In this document: piece after piece, positions 22,547 through 35,400 of the stretch
Numbering within the stretch: the first letter of the stretch is position 1
Layout: each line of letters begins with the position of its first letter
NCBI GenBank assembly: GCA_900404475.1
Contig: OUQQ01000140.1
Span: 1-64,000, forward strand
Source: Spongospora subterranea
Taxonomy: Eukaryota > Endomyxa > Phytomyxea > Plasmodiophorida > Plasmodiophoridae
Direction of reading: 5' to 3'
Length of the DNA: 64,000 nucleotides
Made by a program: the position numbers and the translations under genes
The notes under the pieces: model-generated
The model's input: the letters and a program-made list of their open reading frames with translations, nothing else
The model's database searches: none
Told to the model about the DNA's origin: nothing

Positions 22547-23241
22547 ATGAACAGAGTAAACTTGATAAAATCGGTGACGAGAAGGGCAAGAGTTTGGCCA
22601 TCGAGAACTGCATGGCCAACGTCAATCGCAACGTGCAATGGTTCAATGTTGAATAAGTTGGAATCCATTCCGTGTCGCCTTGGAATCACGATGGCCTCAT
22701 GATACCAACGACATTAACATATGAAGCACAGGATCGCCCTCGTTTAAATAAACACAATCGGTTAGAGGTTGCGCCCGCACTCAACACGGTGATGCAATAA
22801 TGATTCTCATGTACAGTAAGTATAATCTCTCACAAATATACACATGCGATCGCATACCTTTCCAGATTGCGAATCGATAGTAGAATTTTGGCCGGCGATC
22901 GAGATAAACCGAAATAAGGTTGGCCTAAGCTCAGCAAAAAAACAATCGGATCGGTCGTGGATATTGACGCAGTAATGTTTCCTGTTTTTATTACAGAACG
23001 GTGACGCGAAACCCAAAATCGGTGAAAGCCATTGGTTCTTCAGTTGAACTAAATCCTGTCTCACTGCATGACAGTAAGAAACCACATTTGTATCAAATGC
23101 CTGGTGCAGATTTCCTAAGGGCTCGTTGTCAGTAAAAAATTTGCAGTTCAGCTGCAGCAAAAAATCAACACCAGTCCAAAATATTGGTAAAAACGCTAAA
23201 CGGTTGTTTAAGAGGCAAGTGGTCCAGAGATATGGCGACAT
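22547..23241 (-). CDS. Unidentified protein, at least two exons
   Basis: Two blocks look coding. The 5' block (23241-about 22857) has ordinary composition (KFFTDNEPLGNLHQAFDTN, then FAELRPTLFRFISIAGQNS) and meets a GT donor after SGK. The 3' block (about 22690-22547) reads LHVAIDVGHAVLDGQ then TLALLVTDFIKF and ends REQITA before a stop, with an acceptor available near 22697. No family is assigned. The intervening 150 bp contains stops in all frames and is taken as intron. Its 5' end lies about 120 bp from the eIF3b start, so the two genes are divergent and may share a promoter region. Confidence 0.45.
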
Positions 23242-23358
23242 TATCAGGTCGAAAATCTTTTAGCAAATAAGAAAAGTATGTCCGCGGCGGACTTTTAAAA
23301 GGACGCTCAAAGTCCGTCAGGGGATCTTGTCAATCGATTATCCTACTGCTGCACAACA

Positions 23359-26300
23359 ATGGTCGCCGCCGTCGCCAACGAGTCGGCGTCGAACCGTTTC
23401 GGTATTGAGGCCCCCGCCGATATAAATACATCATTCGATAACGTGATCGTTGTTGATGGTTTGCCAATCGCTCCGATTGCTAAATTTGAGAAACTTGTCG
23501 GCCTGATCAAAAAATCGTTTGCCAAGTAATGTGATTTCCACACACTATACAGCCAATTAGTTTTAGTGTTTGCTTTGTTGAAGATTTTTTCTTATGAATA
23601 CCTGAGTATATCCATTTCCTTTCACACCATCTACATTGGCGGATAAGTTATGAAACCAAAATTCAAGTTTTGTGTCAAAACATCATCATCTAACTCGTCC
23701 TACAATGTCCATTTTATGTTTGCCAAGTGTATGTTATGACATTATTTTTCGATTCCCACTTTCGCTGATCATGTGTGAATCATTTAATCCTCTATGAACT
23801 GTAATATTCCACGTGTTTGATAAATAATATATATCTTAATTCCAAACCGCTGTTCTCGTATCGGCCTGTTTTGCTGCAATCTAAACGCGTTTCTTAGGTT
23901 CGGTACGATTACGGAAGATGGCATGTATCTTCCTATAGATGAGGCTACACAGCAGACAGCTGGTTATGCGTTCATCGAGTATGAAGATGCGGAGTCGGCG
24001 CTCTCCGCCATTGCTACTCTTGATCGGGCTCCGCTTGATAAAAAGCATACGTTCCGGGTATATCCATGGAGGTAATATATTCGAGGCGATTTTTTTTCAA
24101 ATCTATAGCAATGAGAACGCACGGATTGACTCAATTTTTTGTTGTCTGTATTATTGCAAGTTTTTTTTCAGCACGTTTGCGTTACGGACGTCAATTTGAA
24201 CCGTTTGTTATTCAAACTTTCTCAGAGAATTTGACCGCATTGCCGATTACGATGAAAAATACAAATCGGCGGAGCGCAGCGAGTTCACTGAAGGCGACGA
24301 TTTGCAGAGCTGGCTTCAAGACGAATCAGTCCGCGACCAGTTCGTATTGAGATTCGCCGATGAGACGCAGGTTTGTCATTTGTTAAATACCAAAGCACTT
24401 GTTCCAGTTTAAACAAGTTGATTGTATTTTTTCTGTTTTTCGAAGTTTTTACTCCTGTATTCATCGGTGTTTGTGTAGATATTCTGGCATGATCCCCTTA
24501 TGAATGAAGGCATGTCTCCATGCTACTCCGGCGAAAAACAGAAGCTGTCAGGGAAGAATTGGACCGAACTTCAAGTGCAGTGGTCTCCGCTTGGCTCTTA
24601 TTTCACCACTTTCCACGACCAAGGTTTGTACCGGCAAAATATTGTATTGGATTTGGCACAAACTTCCGGGATTGCCAACGGCTTGTGTTTCTGGTGATGC
24701 TATGTTTATCATAATTGGGTATTTATTGTGTCCCGCATAGGTCTGATGCTGTGGGGTGGCAAAGACTGGACTAATCTCTGCCGATTATCACACGACGGTG
24801 TTCGTATGTGCGATTTCTCTCCGTGCGAGAAGTACATTGTGACATACTCAGGCATTGAAAGTTCAAATCGTGGTGATCCTGATTCAATCCAGGTATCAAA
24901 ACCTATCGTCAATATTGTTCTTTAAAAACATTTGGAAGCCGTTTTTAGTATTTTTTTGCCACGGTTCCTCAAGAACCTACCATATTTCATAGTTTACAAC
25001 AACTCTTGCAAAACCCGGCAAAATCTTGTCATCGCAAGAACCATACCATACTGCATGAACCCTGACCCCACGCATTGTTTCTAGATCTTTGACGTTCGCT
25101 CCGGAAAGCTATTGCGTGGTTTCTCTGGCGTTTCATCCGATGCGGTCCGTTCCTCCATGTGTGTCTGGTTTGTTGCCTCAACGTTCGCCTTGCTCAGGCT
25201 AAACCGGTGACTTGGCCTATTTTCAAGTGGAGCTTTGATGGCAAGTATTTCGCGCGACTTGGTTCCAATGAGGTTTTAATCTACGAGGTGAAATTGGTAC
25301 ATTGTAGTACTTGATGCAGTTTAAGTTTTCTGGTTTCAGACGTCGACCATGAAGTTGCTGGACGGTAAATCGCTCAAAACTGAGTTCGCGATGGAGTTCG
25401 AATGGTCGCCATCACAAAACGTCATTTCATACTGGTATTCTTACTTTATACAATATGCTGCATGACTTTCAAAGTAATTTTTGCTAAATAGGTCTCCAGA
25501 AATGGACAATAATCCCGCATCCGTTTCATTGGTGTCCATTCCTGACAGAGTCACTCTCCGTATGATCTCTCCTTTGTTTCTTGGCACGTTTTTTTTTTGA
25601 ATGAATCAGTTGGTTGGTTCTGGTTATTCAGTTTTTTCTGCAGTTACTGCATGAGGTCAAACTCAGTTCTCGTATACTATCACCAACTGTAATTCATCCA
25701 TGTTTTGAGTATTGTGTTGTTTATTATGTTAGGTGAAAAGCACTTGTTTAATGTTTACAGTGTGAATCTTCACTGGCAGTCGGGCGGCGAATTTCTGTGC
25801 GTTCGTGTTGCCCGATTAAAATCCAAAACCAAGGGCAAAGCCCACAAGATCGCATCAACTAACCTTGAAATATTTCGCCTAATGGAGAAAGATATTCCAG
25901 TCGAAGTTGTTGAGTTCAAGGTTCCTTTGTTGTTTTGTGCTACATCGTTGAGATGGCAAATGTTTGCTGAAATGCGAATGTGAACTATAGGATCCGATTA
26001 GCTCATTTGCCTGGGAGCCGCGGGGACCAAGATTTGCCGTTGTACACGGTGAAGGTTTCGCCAACAAATACAGCGTTTCGTTTTATTCGGTTAAGAAGTC
26101 CAAGATCAAATTGGAAGTGACGCTATCCGAGACACGCCCTGTCAACCAGCTGATTTGGTCGCCCACCGGTAGCTACATCATACTGGCAGGTCTAGGTATG
26201 AGTTTTCCGGCGTGTCTTCGCACTCCCCGTGGTTGCTGCGGGCTTCTCAACGAGTTAACGATGTTAAATAGGTCAAATGAACGGAGTTCTTGAGTTCTAC

Positions 26301-27302
26301 GATGTCAATCGTAAATGTTCCCTCGCTGTCAACGAGCATTTCATGTGCAATGAGATCACCTGGTCACCGTCCGGGGTCTATGTGGCCACTGCTGTCACGC
26401 AACCTATTCACACCAGGGAAGCCTGGCGTTTTGCTAATGAGAATGGTCAATATCTTTTATTCTTTTTTTTTCTCCGCTTTCGTTTGTCGCATTACATTGA
26501 CTTATCTTTACCGGTCTCAATTTTCTACTGTGTCTTGTTCGGTGTAATTCCTTTTATGATTAGTTGATTCGTTATCGCTGTTAGTTTGATTTTGCTTGTT
26601 CATTGCCATTTGCCATCGTTTCTCAAATCAGCATAATGTTCTGGCTATGCTAAAGGCTCTTTTGCGTCAGGATACAAAATTTGGACTGTGCAAGGTCAAT
26701 TGAAGGCAGAGGCGCCGCTAGAGCAATTCTATCAATTCGCGTGGCGCCCTCGCCCTGCTACGCTACTCAGTAAAGAGCAGATCCACGAAATTCGCAACTC
26801 GATTCGTGAGGTCTACTATAAGAAATTTGACGATGAGGATGATGCCATCAGGCAGAGCCAACTGTCCAGTGAGGCTCGGTCTCGAACTGATGCCAAGAAG
26901 GTAACCATCTGTCCATTTTTCTGACCTTTGTTCTTTGTCAAGTTTGTTTACACTTCAATATATATTTTCCTCTTTTTCTATTCAAGCTTATTCCGCCTAC
27001 CTTGGGTTTTGTTTTTCGAAGTTTTGCATTTTGTGATGGGTGCAAATTCGTTTGTTTGTCTAATTCATCGTCTCCTTCGTTTGCTTTTGCATGTTTTGAA
27101 TCCGATCTATCTTCCGTCTAAATTACCAATCACGTAGATGTTTCGAGAGTACCGGGCACAATGCGAGGCCCGAGTTCGAGAAGAGGCGGCCGAGCGTCAG
27201 CTCCTTCGCGGTGGTGTTCCCAGCGATGATGATGCTGACTACGAGGTCACAGAAATTCCTGTGGAAGAACCCCTGGAAGTACAGGAAACTGTGTTCCCGT
27301 GA
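23359..27302 (+). CDS. eIF3 subunit b, complete 14-exon gene
   Basis: eIF3b is a scaffold of the eIF3 complex that binds the 40S ribosome during initiation. Fourteen exons chain in phase: 23359-23525, 23898-24071, 24226-24370, 24479-24623, 24741-24892, 25085-25144, 25198-25287, 25340-25434, 25492-25559, 25733-25920, 25991-26195, 26272-26445, 26671-26900 and 27138-27302. They total 2058 bp, giving 685 residues. Order: an N-terminal RRM (about residues 38-120, with VIVVDGLP and [14 protein letters not shown]), then a beta-propeller with repeated W-SP blades ([62 protein letters not shown]) and the conserved LMLWGG and [13 protein letters not shown]. The C-terminus has [12 protein letters not shown] and a charged helix, ending with RGGV and an acidic tail. 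The acidic region before the RRM is shorter than in vertebrates. The exon-6 donor is weak; a use of GT about 15 bp downstream is the alternative. Confidence 0.95.
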
Positions 27303-28940
27303 TCGACCTAAACCAAATACATCGCAAAGCATATCTTCTTTAGCGTTCAGTCGTCGTTCTGCGTTAGGACTACGCGGCTTTTCGCGACGAAAATTGCAGA
27401 CTGCATTCGATCATATTGAGTTTGTCGAAAGATGTTGGAACGTTACATCGGTAAACATGTCATCCACGGGTTCCTGTTTGTTTTGTTTCAGCATCGTTTT
27501 CACTGCTGAATACCAATTTTTCTTGCTCTTGAGAATGGAATTCAGCGGAATCTGGTCTTTGTGCACAGAAGTTCAACTGTGAACCCTCGGCCCTAATGCG
27601 AGTCCGATTCCTTGGGGAGCTCAAGTCACGAACCTGATGAACCGTCTAGATTCGCTTAAAAATTTTTCCGAGTTTAACTTGCATTCATGATGTTTGACGA
27701 GTTTCGGCCTGATAGAATTGTTTTTTTTATGGGCGAACATTTATCAGCATAAAACCAGCGTAATTGAAAGAAAACCCAAAGAAAATGAGGTTTCCACACT
27801 TCCCACTGATTCGATGCTCTTTTTGTCCTCAAAATTTATACGAATATTTCCAAACCGCAAGCCAGAACCATACTGTTGGCTGCCATAGTTTCCAGAAACA
27901 TTCTGCTTCTTTTGTCCACGGTCACGTTTCCTGAACTGACACGCCTCAAAATACAGTCTTATACCTTTCAAGGTGTGATTGTATGCGAGGTAAAATGTTG
28001 GAATCACAACAGACCATGATTCGCTGCATTCCTTATGACCATGATGGCCTATTGCAAAGCTTTGTCCAGAGCGCGTCGCGCTTTATTTTTATCGATGCCA
28101 ACCGCGCCGATCACCGTCAATAACTGCCATCATTATCGTCGAGATTGCCATATGTACGATATTCTTGGGCATCATTGACAGCGTTGGCGTTTTCATGCAC
28201 CTCCCGACTGCCACTGTGCGTACGATCGTCGTAAAGTTGAATGCTTGCACTTGTCGATGAACTGACTGTTTGCGTTTTCTTAACTCATACTACTGAAGAA
28301 TATCAGCGTTTCGATTTATCTAACCCATTGCCAAAGTTTGGAATTGTACTTGCTTAGTAGTCAAGCCGATTGTGACACGAGGGTGGACAGAATGTCGTCA
28401 AGATTTATAATAAACGTGATTTGTAGAGTAAAGAAAATTATATATGATCGCAATCCAAGCAGCGATAGGAGCCTAATCACACAGCTTAGCATGTTGTGAG
28501 TTTTGTATTTTGAATCCGATGGGTTGCGTCCTCGCAAGTCAAAGCTTAAAGCGAGCCAGATTGTTGCAAAACTGTTGGCATTAGCTCGGGTGCATCATGT
28601 GCTATCCCTAATTCTGTTTCGCTGCTATGATAATTGTTTGTCTGATGGCGGTGGGCAATTCAAAAATTTGTTACTTGCAATCTTTTCCGTTGCCCGGGCA
28701 TTGTGGCTTTTCACTGTCAGCGATCTACCCGCGTTGCTGCAAATGTTGCAGATCGTTTGATGATCTGCCTTTAGATTTACGCCCCATCACATATTCGTGC
28801 AAGGGTTTCGTGACTTCAGCTTATGCAGGTTCCGCAAGCGTTGGTTGACGCAGAGAACCTAAGCGCTGTTTATTTTAGATCGGAGATAGATTACAAAAGG
28901 TCAGGATCGCTGATAAAAATTTTGGTACAGTTAATGCGAT
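27303..28940. other. Intergenic, no supported gene
   Basis: Frames of 60-90 codons occur on both strands (for example minus 27744-28007, with a basic, Gln/Gly-rich translation) but without domain or splice support. The eIF3b 3' UTR must begin here. No clear repeat was seen apart from the 23-bp segment at 28943 discussed with the gap. Confidence 0.4.
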
Positions 28941-29030
28941 CGTTAGTACCAAAGATTCTGTACATTCCCCCTTTCAAAAATCTTGTAAGCAAGATAGTGA
29001 TATCGGGTCGGACCGTTTCAGTAGAAACTG

Positions 29031-29220
29031 TTAAAGCAGGATGGGTACATCTTCTTTGAGTGACTCCCTGGTTGTATCCTGCTCTTCAAATCCGGCCCAC
29101 TGTACTTTGAATTCAACATCGCCCGATACGAGGTTTTGGCGGATGTCGCTCAGGCTCTTCACGAAATGTCCATGCCCATCATGGGCAATTTGTTCATAGA
29201 TGGCCTGCGTTATATTTAGG
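29031..29220 (-). mobile_element. Ty3/gypsy C-terminal chromodomain fragment
   Basis: The minus strand immediately next to the assembly gap encodes about 60 residues ending at 29031. They include VEFKVQWAGFEEQDTTRESL and then KEDVP, the chromodomain-like tail found at the C-terminus of Ty3/gypsy integrases, where the trailing helix typically begins near a W-P-L triplet. The first part (NITQAIYEQIAHDGHGH) is the linker. The fragment is cut by the gap on its N-terminal side, so nothing can be said about the rest of the polyprotein. Confidence 0.7.
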
Positions 29221-29519
29221 NNNNNNNNNNNNNNNNNNNNNNNNNNNNNNNNNNNNNNNNNNNNNNNNNNNNNNNNNNNNNNNNNNNNNNNNNNNNNNNN
29301 NNNNNNNNNNNNNNNNNNNNNNNNNNNNNNNNNNNNNNNNNNNNNNNNNNNNNNNNNNNNNNNNNNNNNNNNNNNNNNNNNNNNNNNNNNNNNNNNNNNN
29401 NNNNNNNNNNNNNNNNNNNNNNNNNNNNNNNNNNNNNNNNNNNNNNNNNNNNNNNNNNNNNNNNNNNNNNNNNNNNNNNNNNNNNNNNNNNNNNNNNNNN
29501 NNNNNNNNNNNNNNNNNNN
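29221..29519. other. Assembly gap (299 N)
   Basis: An uninterrupted run of N. A 23-bp sequence starting TTAGTACCAAAG occurs just to its left (28943-28965) and directly at its right edge (29521-29543), in the same orientation, so the gap may hide or collapse a duplicated repeat. Confidence 0.98.
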
Positions 29520-30174
29520 TTTAGTACCAAAGATTCTGTACATGGCTTGTATAAATTTTAAATTGTCTGAAATGTTCATGAAAACCATAATCACAAGTGA
29601 AAATCGCGAAGCTTGTGTTTTTATATTGCGATTTTCACTCTTCATCCAGATATCGCCTGTTGACCAACTTGTCTCGTGCGATCGTATCTCAGAAATATTT
29701 CCGAACGCCAAAGGGTTAACGATGGAAAAATGGCATCGCATCATTGGCTTTTTTTAGAAAATAAGGAGATATAGGCATAGTTTCTTGAAAATTTGACAAC
29801 GTAAAATTTGTCCCTATTCATTTTTTATGCATCCTAACTAAAATTTCAGAAATATGCTTCGAGAACCTTCGAGTTTATGTCGACCATTGGCACGTGGCCT
29901 CTTCAATCCAGGTCAATCATAGGGAATGAATGACTGGTTGCCCAGATGTTGACTCACCTCCAGTAGAGTAGGTGTACCCATGGATCGCTCGGACTTTATT
30001 CAATCTATCTTGCGAGTTGGCTGTTTGGTTAAAGGACGTTTGCGGTCGCGAAGATCCTCCTCGGGGCCTTGTCTTGGTAAGGCTTTCGCTGCGGTTGAGC
30101 CATTATAGGCAATTGATTGTGCATCACAGAATTAGTTCAAACAGAGCAGATTCATTCTAGACCAGTTACAAGCA

Positions 30175-31451
30175 ATGAGCGTTCACTACAAGTTTAGATC
30201 CGTTTCCAAGAAGTGGGGAACTGTCAACTTTGATTCAGCTGTTATATCACTAAACGACCTAAAACGAGCCATCGTATTGCAAGAGAAAACAGATCCTAAT
30301 AATCGTGACTTCGATTTTATAATTACAAACGCGCAAACTCATGAACGTATGCATAAAAAAGTTGTCGATTCCCTGTATTGACTGACTGTTGCTTATCAGG
30401 GTATACAGCAGATAATTTTTTGATTCCAAAAAATACATCAGTTGAGGTGAAGCGGGTGCCGGTAACACACGCGACGAACGTACGAATATTGCAGACACCT
30501 GAAGTAGTAAACACCACCACAAAAACGGTCGATCCATTCGCATTTTCCATAGACACAGCGGATGAACATCGTCAACCATTGGATGTGATTAGTCAGACTG
30601 CAATGCCTTCAGCGGCGCAACCGCGACAACTTGCCAATGTCACTTGTCGTGGCTGTAAACGATCGGACCATCTTGAAAAGGATTGCGAGTTTGTTGTACC
30701 AACGATCGAGTGCAGTACGCCTCCTAGATTGACTTGCAAACTGTGCCGGAATTTGTTTACAGATCCCTGCGTCACTCCGTGTTGCTACACAACGTATTGC
30801 TCGTCCTGTTTACGCCAAGCGTTGCTTGCCAGTTCACAGTTAGCCTGCCCTTTCTGCTGTCACGCTGGCATTGAGATTGAAGCGTTGAAGCCCAATATCG
30901 GTATCAAAAAGGCTCTAAATGAATATCTACAGGGCAAAACCCAGGAGCAAACGGTTAGGCCCGGGTCTCCAATCGGTGTACCGGTCAAGCCATTGTCACC
31001 TGAGACAATGAAACCATTATTTTCGCCAACTCGTTCTGTGATTGCAGTGTCTCCAGTTAAAACTATGACTCCAATATTGCCTCCACATCAAACTTTTGTA
31101 GAGATGAGCCCTTCCAGATTATCGGAAGAAGTCCCTGTGAAAACTGTTGCAAAATTTGACTCTACAAACTCCGTTCCCGTTGACAACAACCAATTTGTAT
31201 CTGGGCGTATCGGCAATCGCACCGCATCAGTAAAAAGTCGTGGTGATCCTCATTTGCATCGCGTTCACGCTGATCGACCATCAACGAGGTGGTCTGGGTC
31301 GCAGTTGGAATGGGCAAGAAGTCGTGTCGTTGAAAGGCGCCGAGAAGCACAACGAAGACATCCCAGTTCAAGAAGCCGCAGCCCAGTCAACCGAAAATAT
31401 GGACCGGTTGCCGTTAGCAGAAGGCATTCTCGCGACGAAGTCAGAAGATAG
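30175..31451 (+). CDS. RBBP6-like E3 ligase, short form (DWNN, zinc knuckle, RING)
   Basis: RBBP6 proteins combine a ubiquitin-like DWNN domain with a RING finger and act in 3'-end processing and ubiquitylation. Two exons, 30175-30346 and 30400-31451 (53-bp intron), give 407 residues in phase. The DWNN domain is at residues 1-80 (VHYKFRS, ISLNDLKRAI, TNAQTHE, FLIPKNTSV). A CCHC-like knuckle is at about 152-166 (CRGCKRSDHLEKDC; only three of the usual spacing positions are strictly kept). A RING/U-box type finger lies at about 182-225 (CKLCRNLF, TPCCYTTYCSSCLRQALL, CPFC). The C-terminus is Ser/Pro then Arg/Ser rich (SSRSRSPVNRK). The long Rb- and p53-binding tail of vertebrate RBBP6 is absent, as is common in invertebrate or short isoforms. 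Confidence 0.92.
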
Positions 31452-32439
31452 TCTTAATAAACAGAAACGTGTATTCATGGTGATGTTTATGTTGTCACGA
31501 ACAGTAATGTGAGTTGTGTCATCTGTTGCGAAACATGATGTCCAGCTTGATTCGTAATCAACATGAACCCGTTTTACACCAGTATAGCCGTAGATGAATC
31601 CAGGAAGGAGTCCTGCCACTCCGTCTTACGTGATTTTGTTGCCAATCTTCGCTCCGGCTTGTCCTCGCCGTCAGTGATCTGTCGTGATTGCGTCCCGGCA
31701 TCGCATTTGGAGGTTGCCGCAAAGGGTTAAAATTAGCATTAAGAAAAACATATGTACTGTGTCGAGCGCCAATTCAAACAGATGGTTGGGAATGATGCCT
31801 ACACTTCATACGACGAATTGCAAGTACCGGCACCGACCAAAGGGTTTCCACCTGTTCACGCGAAAATCTAAGACAGCAGTCGATTGACCGCCTTTGCGTT
31901 CCCGAAACTTTGATTCAAAATCAAACGCGACAATTCTTGTCATTCCTTGCATGTCCATGGTTTCATCCATACATTATGTGAATGGATCTCACATAAATCT
32001 TGTCAAAAACCGTAGTGTCACGATGATCTGACGAACAAGGTCTTTTTGATTAGCAACGCTTTTTGACCTTAAGGGAGGTCTACTTTGTTTCATTGTCAAT
32101 TTCGACTTAAAAGGGTCCAAGGTAAACAGTGGTTGTTGGTGTACAGCTGGATCTGATTCATTCAACACATTTTCACTACAGTTGCTCAGGAGAATACCCA
32201 AATTATACAAGGAACTCCATCCAAATCCAATGGAGCTTGTCTGAGTCCGCTGGCACTGGCCACGTAGTCCACTACAGTTATAGTATGGCACTTAATATGG
32301 AAGAGGTCCAGTGCAGCCGATGCCTAAATTTATCCGCGGTCATTTCGTTCAGCAATCTTTTCGATAAATACTGTCTATTTAGCGACAGGAGATCCAAGAA
32401 AATACTGTCGAGAAGTGGAACAAGAAATTTTCCCTCGAA
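31452..32439. other. Intergenic, no supported gene
   Basis: This is the 3' flank of RBBP6 and the 5' flank of xanthine dehydrogenase. Open frames here are at most about 108 codons with no recognisable domain, and the plus frame at 32129-32455 runs into the true XDH start in a different frame. It could contain an upstream XDH exon, but none is needed because the ATG at 32440 gives the expected N-terminus. Confidence 0.45.
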
Positions 32440-35400
32440 ATGCTCTTATATGTGAATGGAAAGCGAATCGAGCTTGATGATGATTCGGTTGACACTACCA
32501 TTACCGTCCTCGAATTCCTTCGACATCAACTCCGGTTAACCGGGTCCAAACTTGCTTGTCATGAAGCGAGGTCGAATTGCATCGTTGAAATATTAATGTA
32601 ATTTTTACTTTATATCACTTTTTAGTTGTGGTGCTTGCACAGGTGTGTCTCCTTTTGTAGAAGTGGCACCACATTTTCATTTAGCAAATAGTTCTTGTGT
32701 CGCATTACGATCACAACACAAGCACGATTGTTCACAATTCTGTAAATGCGTGCATAGCGCCGCTCTGCTCAATCGCGGACAAATCTGTAACCACAATCGA
32801 AGGTTTCTTTTGGTCTTTTTTGTGGTTTCGTTAAATACTTAACATGCCTATTAGGCGTGTCAAGGAACGGAAGGCTTATTCCATTGCAACAGCGGATTGT
32901 TGATTCAAACGGATCCCAGGTAAACTCGAAGTCAGAGAAGAAAATTTTTCTCCAATTGTTGTTTTGACGGATTTTGATTTATTTCCGTTTGTTCTTCCGC
33001 ATGTATGACAATTGTTTGTTCTCCGCAGTGCGGTTTCTGTACTCCAGGGAGTAAGGCTATGTTGCATAATTCCCGGTTTGGTGTTCAGTTGCGATATTAT
33101 AGTCGTTATGAGCGTGTATAGCCTTATGCAAAACCAAAATGTGCTTAATGAGGATGCGTTAGAAGAGGCACTGGATGGATCTCTTTGTCGATGTACTGGA
33201 TATCGTCCGATTGTCGGTAAAGTTTCTACAAGTGCGTTTTGGGTCATTGAATTTGCTAACTCATTTGAAGATGCAATCCGGCCTCTGTGTTCCCAGTCAA
33301 ACTGTCATTCGAAAGCAAATCTAGAAGATATTGAAGATATTACAAGTATCAATTATTTTGGTGATGCCGTAATTACTCATCAGTTGTCTTCAGAAAAATG
33401 CGAATATCGAGCTGGAGAAGTTGGCGTCGACACCTTTGACAAGGTCATGTTTCCGGACGAATTGCGCCATTCGACACCCCGTACCATCGTTGTGGGAGAT
33501 GGCGACGACGAGAAACTATGGTTTCGACCTGTAACACTGAAAGAGTTACTCCATCTCAAAGATAAATATCGCACGAAATGCAAGATTGCAGTTGGATTTA
33601 CGGAACTGTAATTGCCATTCTTCCATCAAAACATGCCCTGTCTGCGCTCTGAACATGCGTCGCACTAGAGGCATTGAACGCTATGCCAAAAACGCGCAAT
33701 TCACACGATGCATCGCCACAACTCATGTCCCCGAACTAACCCAAACCAAGATTTGCGAGAAAGGGCTTTTGGTCGGATCTGCTGTTACGATATCTCAGTT
33801 AAAAGCCGCTCTTCAACGAGCTGTCGAAACTCTGGATCCTCAATTGACGCTGTATTTTGTCGAGTTTCTTGAACAAATTCGATGGTTTGCAGGTGATATT
33901 CATTTCAAGTGACTGACTTGATTTTCTATATTCACTTTTTTTACCTCTGTCCCTATCAGGGCGTTCTGTCCGCAACGTTGGTACTGTCGGGGGGAATTTG
34001 ATGACAGTAATATTCAACGTTGCTTCATTTTTCTAGTCTAAACATCAACTTCCACAAGGCTTCGCCAATATCGGACTTAAACCCACTTCATGTCTGTTTC
34101 GGCTCAGTATTACAATTCGAGTCGCACGGGGGTGGCATTAGAAATCTTTCAGCTACCAAATTGTTTAAGTCTTATCGAGTTGTTGACTGCCGTGAAGATG
34201 AGGTTCTAATTTCAGTATTGATACAGTTTTCTATCCCAGGTACGATATCTAACGGTTGTCAATATATCTTGCCACTGACTTGTATCAACAGGCACATATT
34301 GTCGAGCGTACAAGGTTTCACGGCGACGTGATGACGATATTGCCATTGTGTGCTCTGGCATGCAGATTCAGAAAGATGTGCGAACAAACTGCATTACCGA
34401 AGCCATGTTTTCGTTTGGAGGAATGGTATAATCACCAGACGCAAATAACAATTCAGGAGCTGTCGTCACTCACGATCATTCGCTTTAGGCTCCTACAACA
34501 GTGTCAGCGCCGAGAACAGCGATGTTTTTGAGAGGAAAGACTTTTTCCGTGGGTTTGTTCGATGCCATGATGGAATATGTACAGCTGGATTTGCCTTTGT
34601 CTGATGACGCCCCTGGAGGCATGGGCCATTTTCGACGAACAGTGGTCCTCTCGTTATTGTTCAAGTTCATGCACTACGTTGCTGGATCAGGGGGGAATGC
34701 CTCATCATTATCGCATCGTTTCACTCGTCCTCCTTCCAAGGGACTGCAATACTTCTGTCTGGATCCCCCTTTGCAAAGGCACATAAGATATTTGTCTGAG
34801 CAATACCTGTTTCTAACACATTTTCAGTCATTCTGTTGGTATAGCGACGCCACACTTAGCAGGCGAATTGCATGTTACCGGCAAAGCTCTTTACTCGAAT
34901 GATGTTGCTGTTCTTCCTGGTGCGTTATTCGTTGCCCTGGTGCTCAGTGAGCATCCACATGCGTTGATCCGATTCGTCGATTGGAGCGCAGCCTTAAATG
35001 CTCCTGGTGTGCATAGGTAATATTGTTTTACTGTTAAATGGAGGTATTCCATGACTGATTTCGATATTCCACTTAGCTATCTTGATCATAAATCTGTTCC
35101 AGGTTCCAATATTCTTGGTCCTGTCGTACCCGACGAGGAATTGTTTGCCGTCACTGAAGTTCACTGTATGGGTGCCGCTATCGGTGCCATTCTTGCCGAT
35201 ACGGAGGCAAATGCGCAGGTAGGAAACAGGGCTATCGTTGTCATCTATTTGTTGAAAACTTTTTTAATTTTCTCAGGCAGCTGCCAGATTGGTGTCAGTC
35301 AAGTATGAGATTCTTCCGTACATTTTGAATATCAAAGAGGCCATTGCTGCAGAGTCGTATTTTGCTCCACCTCATAAATTGATGCTTTGCAGAGGTGGTG

